DNA of 7,400 nt from Psychrobacter sp. (GTDB taxonomy: Bacteria; Pseudomonadota; Gammaproteobacteria; Pseudomonadales; Moraxellaceae): positions 1 through 7,400 of the forward strand of contig JARIAA010000143.1 of assembly GCA_029264635.1 (NCBI GenBank), given 5' to 3'. How positions within the stretch are numbered: position 1 is the first letter of the stretch; every line of letters starts with the position of its first letter. The notes below the pieces were generated by a model. That model saw nothing but the letters and a program-made list of their open reading frames with translations. It was not told where the DNA came from and made no database searches. Positions 5,716 to 7,400 of the stretch are shown in pieces. Position numbers and translations under genes: made by a program.

Positions 5716-7400
5716 ATGCAATATCCAAAACATTACGACGTGGTAGTCATCGGCGGCGGTCACGCTGGTACTGAAGCTGCCTTAGCGGCTGCACGTATGG
5801 GCGCGCAAACATTGCTGTTGACGCATAATATTGAGACGCTGGGACAAATGAGCTGTAATCCTGCGATTGGTGGTATCGGTAAATCACATCTAGTACGTGA
5901 GATTGACGCGCTTGGCGGTGCTATGGCATTGGCGACGGACAAAGCGGGGATTCAGTTTCGCGTATTGAACAGCCGTAAAGGCGCTGCTGTACGTGCTACT
6001 CGCGCGCAAGCGGATCGTATTCTTTATAAAGCTGCCATTCGTCAAACGCTTGAAAATCAGCCCAATCTGGATTTATTCCAACAAGGAGCGGATGATATCT
6101 TGGTTGAAAATGGTCGCGCGACGGCGGTTGTCACCTCCACTGGTATTATCTTTAAGACCGAAACCGTGGTACTGACCTCAGGAACATTCCTAGGCGGTGT
6201 TATTCATATCGGCCTTGAAAACTCTAAAGGTGGGCGCGCAGGGGATCAACCTTCTATTAAATTGGCTGACCGTTTGCGTGAGCTAAAGCTGCCAGTGGGT
6301 CGTCTAAAGACTGGCACGCCTGCGCGTATCGATGCGCGTAGCGTTGACTTTAGTATGATGACGGTACAGCCAGGCGATACGCCGCTACCTGTGATGAGCT
6401 ATATGGGGGATGTCTCCATGCACCCTGAGCAAGTCAATTGCTATATTACGCATACTAATGCGCGTACCCATGATATTATTCGTGAGAATTTAGACCGCTC
6501 ACCGTTGTTCTCTGGCAAAATTGAGGGCGTGGGTCCACGTTATTGTCCATCGATTTAAGATAAGATTCACCGCTTTGCCGATAAAGACAGTCATCAAATT
6601 TTTATTGAGCCGGAAGGTTTGACCACGCATGAGTTGTATCCGAATGGCATCTCAACGAGCTTACCGTTTGATGTGCAATTAGACTTTATCCATAGTATGA
6701 AAGGCTTAGAAAACGCGCATATTACTCGTCCAGGCTATGCGATTGAATACGATTATTTTGATCCGCAAAATCTAAAACCGACACTTGAGACTAAATCGAT
6801 TGAGCGCTTGTACTTTGCAGGTCAAATTAATGGTACGACGGGCTACGAAGAAGCGGGTGTGCAAGGTCTCTTAGCAGGAACCAATGCGGCACTCGTCACC
6901 AGCGATAATAGTGAGTTTGCGACATGGACACCGCGCCGCGATGAAGCGTATCTTGGTGTGCTTGTGGATGATCTTATCACTCATGGGACGACTGAGCCCT
7001 ATCGTATGTTTACGAGCCGTGCGGAGTATCGTTTGCTCTTGCGTGAAGACAATGCGGATCAACGCTTGACGGAAACGGGTCGTCAGCTTGGCTTGGTCAA
7101 TGATGATCGCTGGCAAGCTTATCAACAAAAGATTGAGGCCATTGCTACGGAATCCGCGCGCCTAAAAGACATGTGGGCAACGCCTACCAATACACTTGGT
7201 CAAAAAGTCACTGAACAAACAGGCGAAGTACTGAGCAAAGAGGCGACAGCGTTTGATTTACTAAAACGTCCTCAAGTGCATTTTGCTGATATCGCTGCTA
7301 TTACGGACTCGCAAGTTGACCCGCAGGTGGGTGAGCAGATTGAGATCTCTGTGAAGTACGCAGGCTATATTGATCGTCAGCAAGAAGATATCGATCAGAT
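5716..7400 (+). pseudogene. mnmG: MnmG (GidA), tRNA U34 modification enzyme, broken by an in-frame TAA and cut by window edge
   Basis: FAD enzyme that works with MnmE to add the carboxymethylaminomethyl group to C5 of U34 in certain tRNAs (family knowledge). The frame opens at ATG 5716 with GAGG at 5707-5710. An ATG at 5712 is out of frame. Codons 1-280 give the FAD-binding GGGHAG (13-18), MSCNPAIGGIGK (46-56), LKTGTPARID and GVGPRYCPSI. Codon 281 is TAA. The same frame then continues without another stop for 280 codons to the edge, starting DKIHRFAD. This part holds EPEGL, YPNGIST, RPGYAIEYD, AGQINGTTGYEE (from 368) and EPYRMFTSRAEYRLLLRED (from 427), all as in intact MnmG. About 65-70 residues should lie beyond the edge. 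If the stop is real, the 280-residue product has most of the FAD domain but lacks the rest of the dimer, tRNA and MnmE-binding parts. The next in-frame ATG (6697) has no evident ribosome-binding site. If the stop is an error, this is an ordinary intact gene. Confidence 0.93.
6556..6558 (+). other. In-frame premature stop (TAA) in mnmG
   Basis: The codon reads TAA between CCATCGATT (PSI) and GATAAGATT (DKI). In intact MnmG proteins this position is the glutamate of the conserved YCPSIEDK signature. GAA to TAA is a single-base change. The frame is the same on both sides, so no insertion or deletion is involved. Confidence 0.95.

Noticed and set aside
6556..6558. Recoded amino acid such as selenocysteine or pyrrolysine at the mnmG stop
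   Set aside because: The codon is TAA, not TGA or TAG, and the family residue here is glutamate.
6871..7128. Opposed small open frames in the second half of mnmG (minus 6871-7128, plus 6884-7069)
   Set aside because: Both are shadows of the MnmG frame, which continues here with strong family motifs.
6697..7400. Separate downstream gene starting at the in-frame ATG of 6697
   Set aside because: There is no ribosome-binding site upstream, and the sequence is simply the middle of MnmG, so it is part of the interrupted gene.

Overview
The window looks like chromosomal DNA from a gammaproteobacterium of the family Moraxellaceae, most likely Psychrobacter. This rests on the housekeeping protein sequences (MnmA, IspF, GrxD, MnmG), the moderately AT-rich base composition, and a secreted SdrD_B/DUF11-type protein of a kind I associate with Acinetobacter and Psychrobacter. 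No lookup was possible, so the genus is inferred.

Left part, minus strand: the start of purB (adenylosuccinate lyase, running off the left edge), a 623-residue secreted surface-type protein, and mnmA (tRNA U34 2-thiolase), read in the order mnmA, surface gene, purB. In E. coli and many relatives the order is mnmA-hflD-purB. Here the surface gene sits in the place hflD would occupy. A long imperfect palindrome lies between mnmA and the surface gene. Right part, plus strand: ispF (isoprenoid MEP pathway), grxD (CGFS monothiol glutaredoxin) followed by a strong intrinsic terminator, an unrecognised 179-residue protein that looks built from about 30-residue helical repeats, and mnmG (tRNA U34 carboxymethylaminomethylation), which runs off the right edge.

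The most striking point is mnmG. Its frame is open and highly conserved from the start at 5716 to the right edge, except for one in-frame TAA at 6556-6558. This replaces the glutamate codon in the hallmark YCPSIEDK region, so a single G-to-T change from GAA explains it. No frameshift or other decay is visible. It is a recent nonsense mutation, a sequencing error, or (less likely) a suppressed or read-through stop. MnmA and MnmG modify the same wobble uridine in tRNA-Lys, -Glu and -Gln, so a true loss would leave 2-thiolation without the C5 modification.

All six gaps between genes are shorter than 300 bases. They hold candidate extended -10 promoters (purB, mnmA, mnmG), the grxD terminator, a structured mnmG leader with two adjacent hairpins, and small repeats. 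I saw no tRNA, rRNA, CRISPR array, insertion sequence or phage gene. Nothing here amounts to a clear new multi-gene system. The second-look items are the broken mnmG, the surface gene at the mnmA-purB junction, the repeat protein and the mnmG leader.
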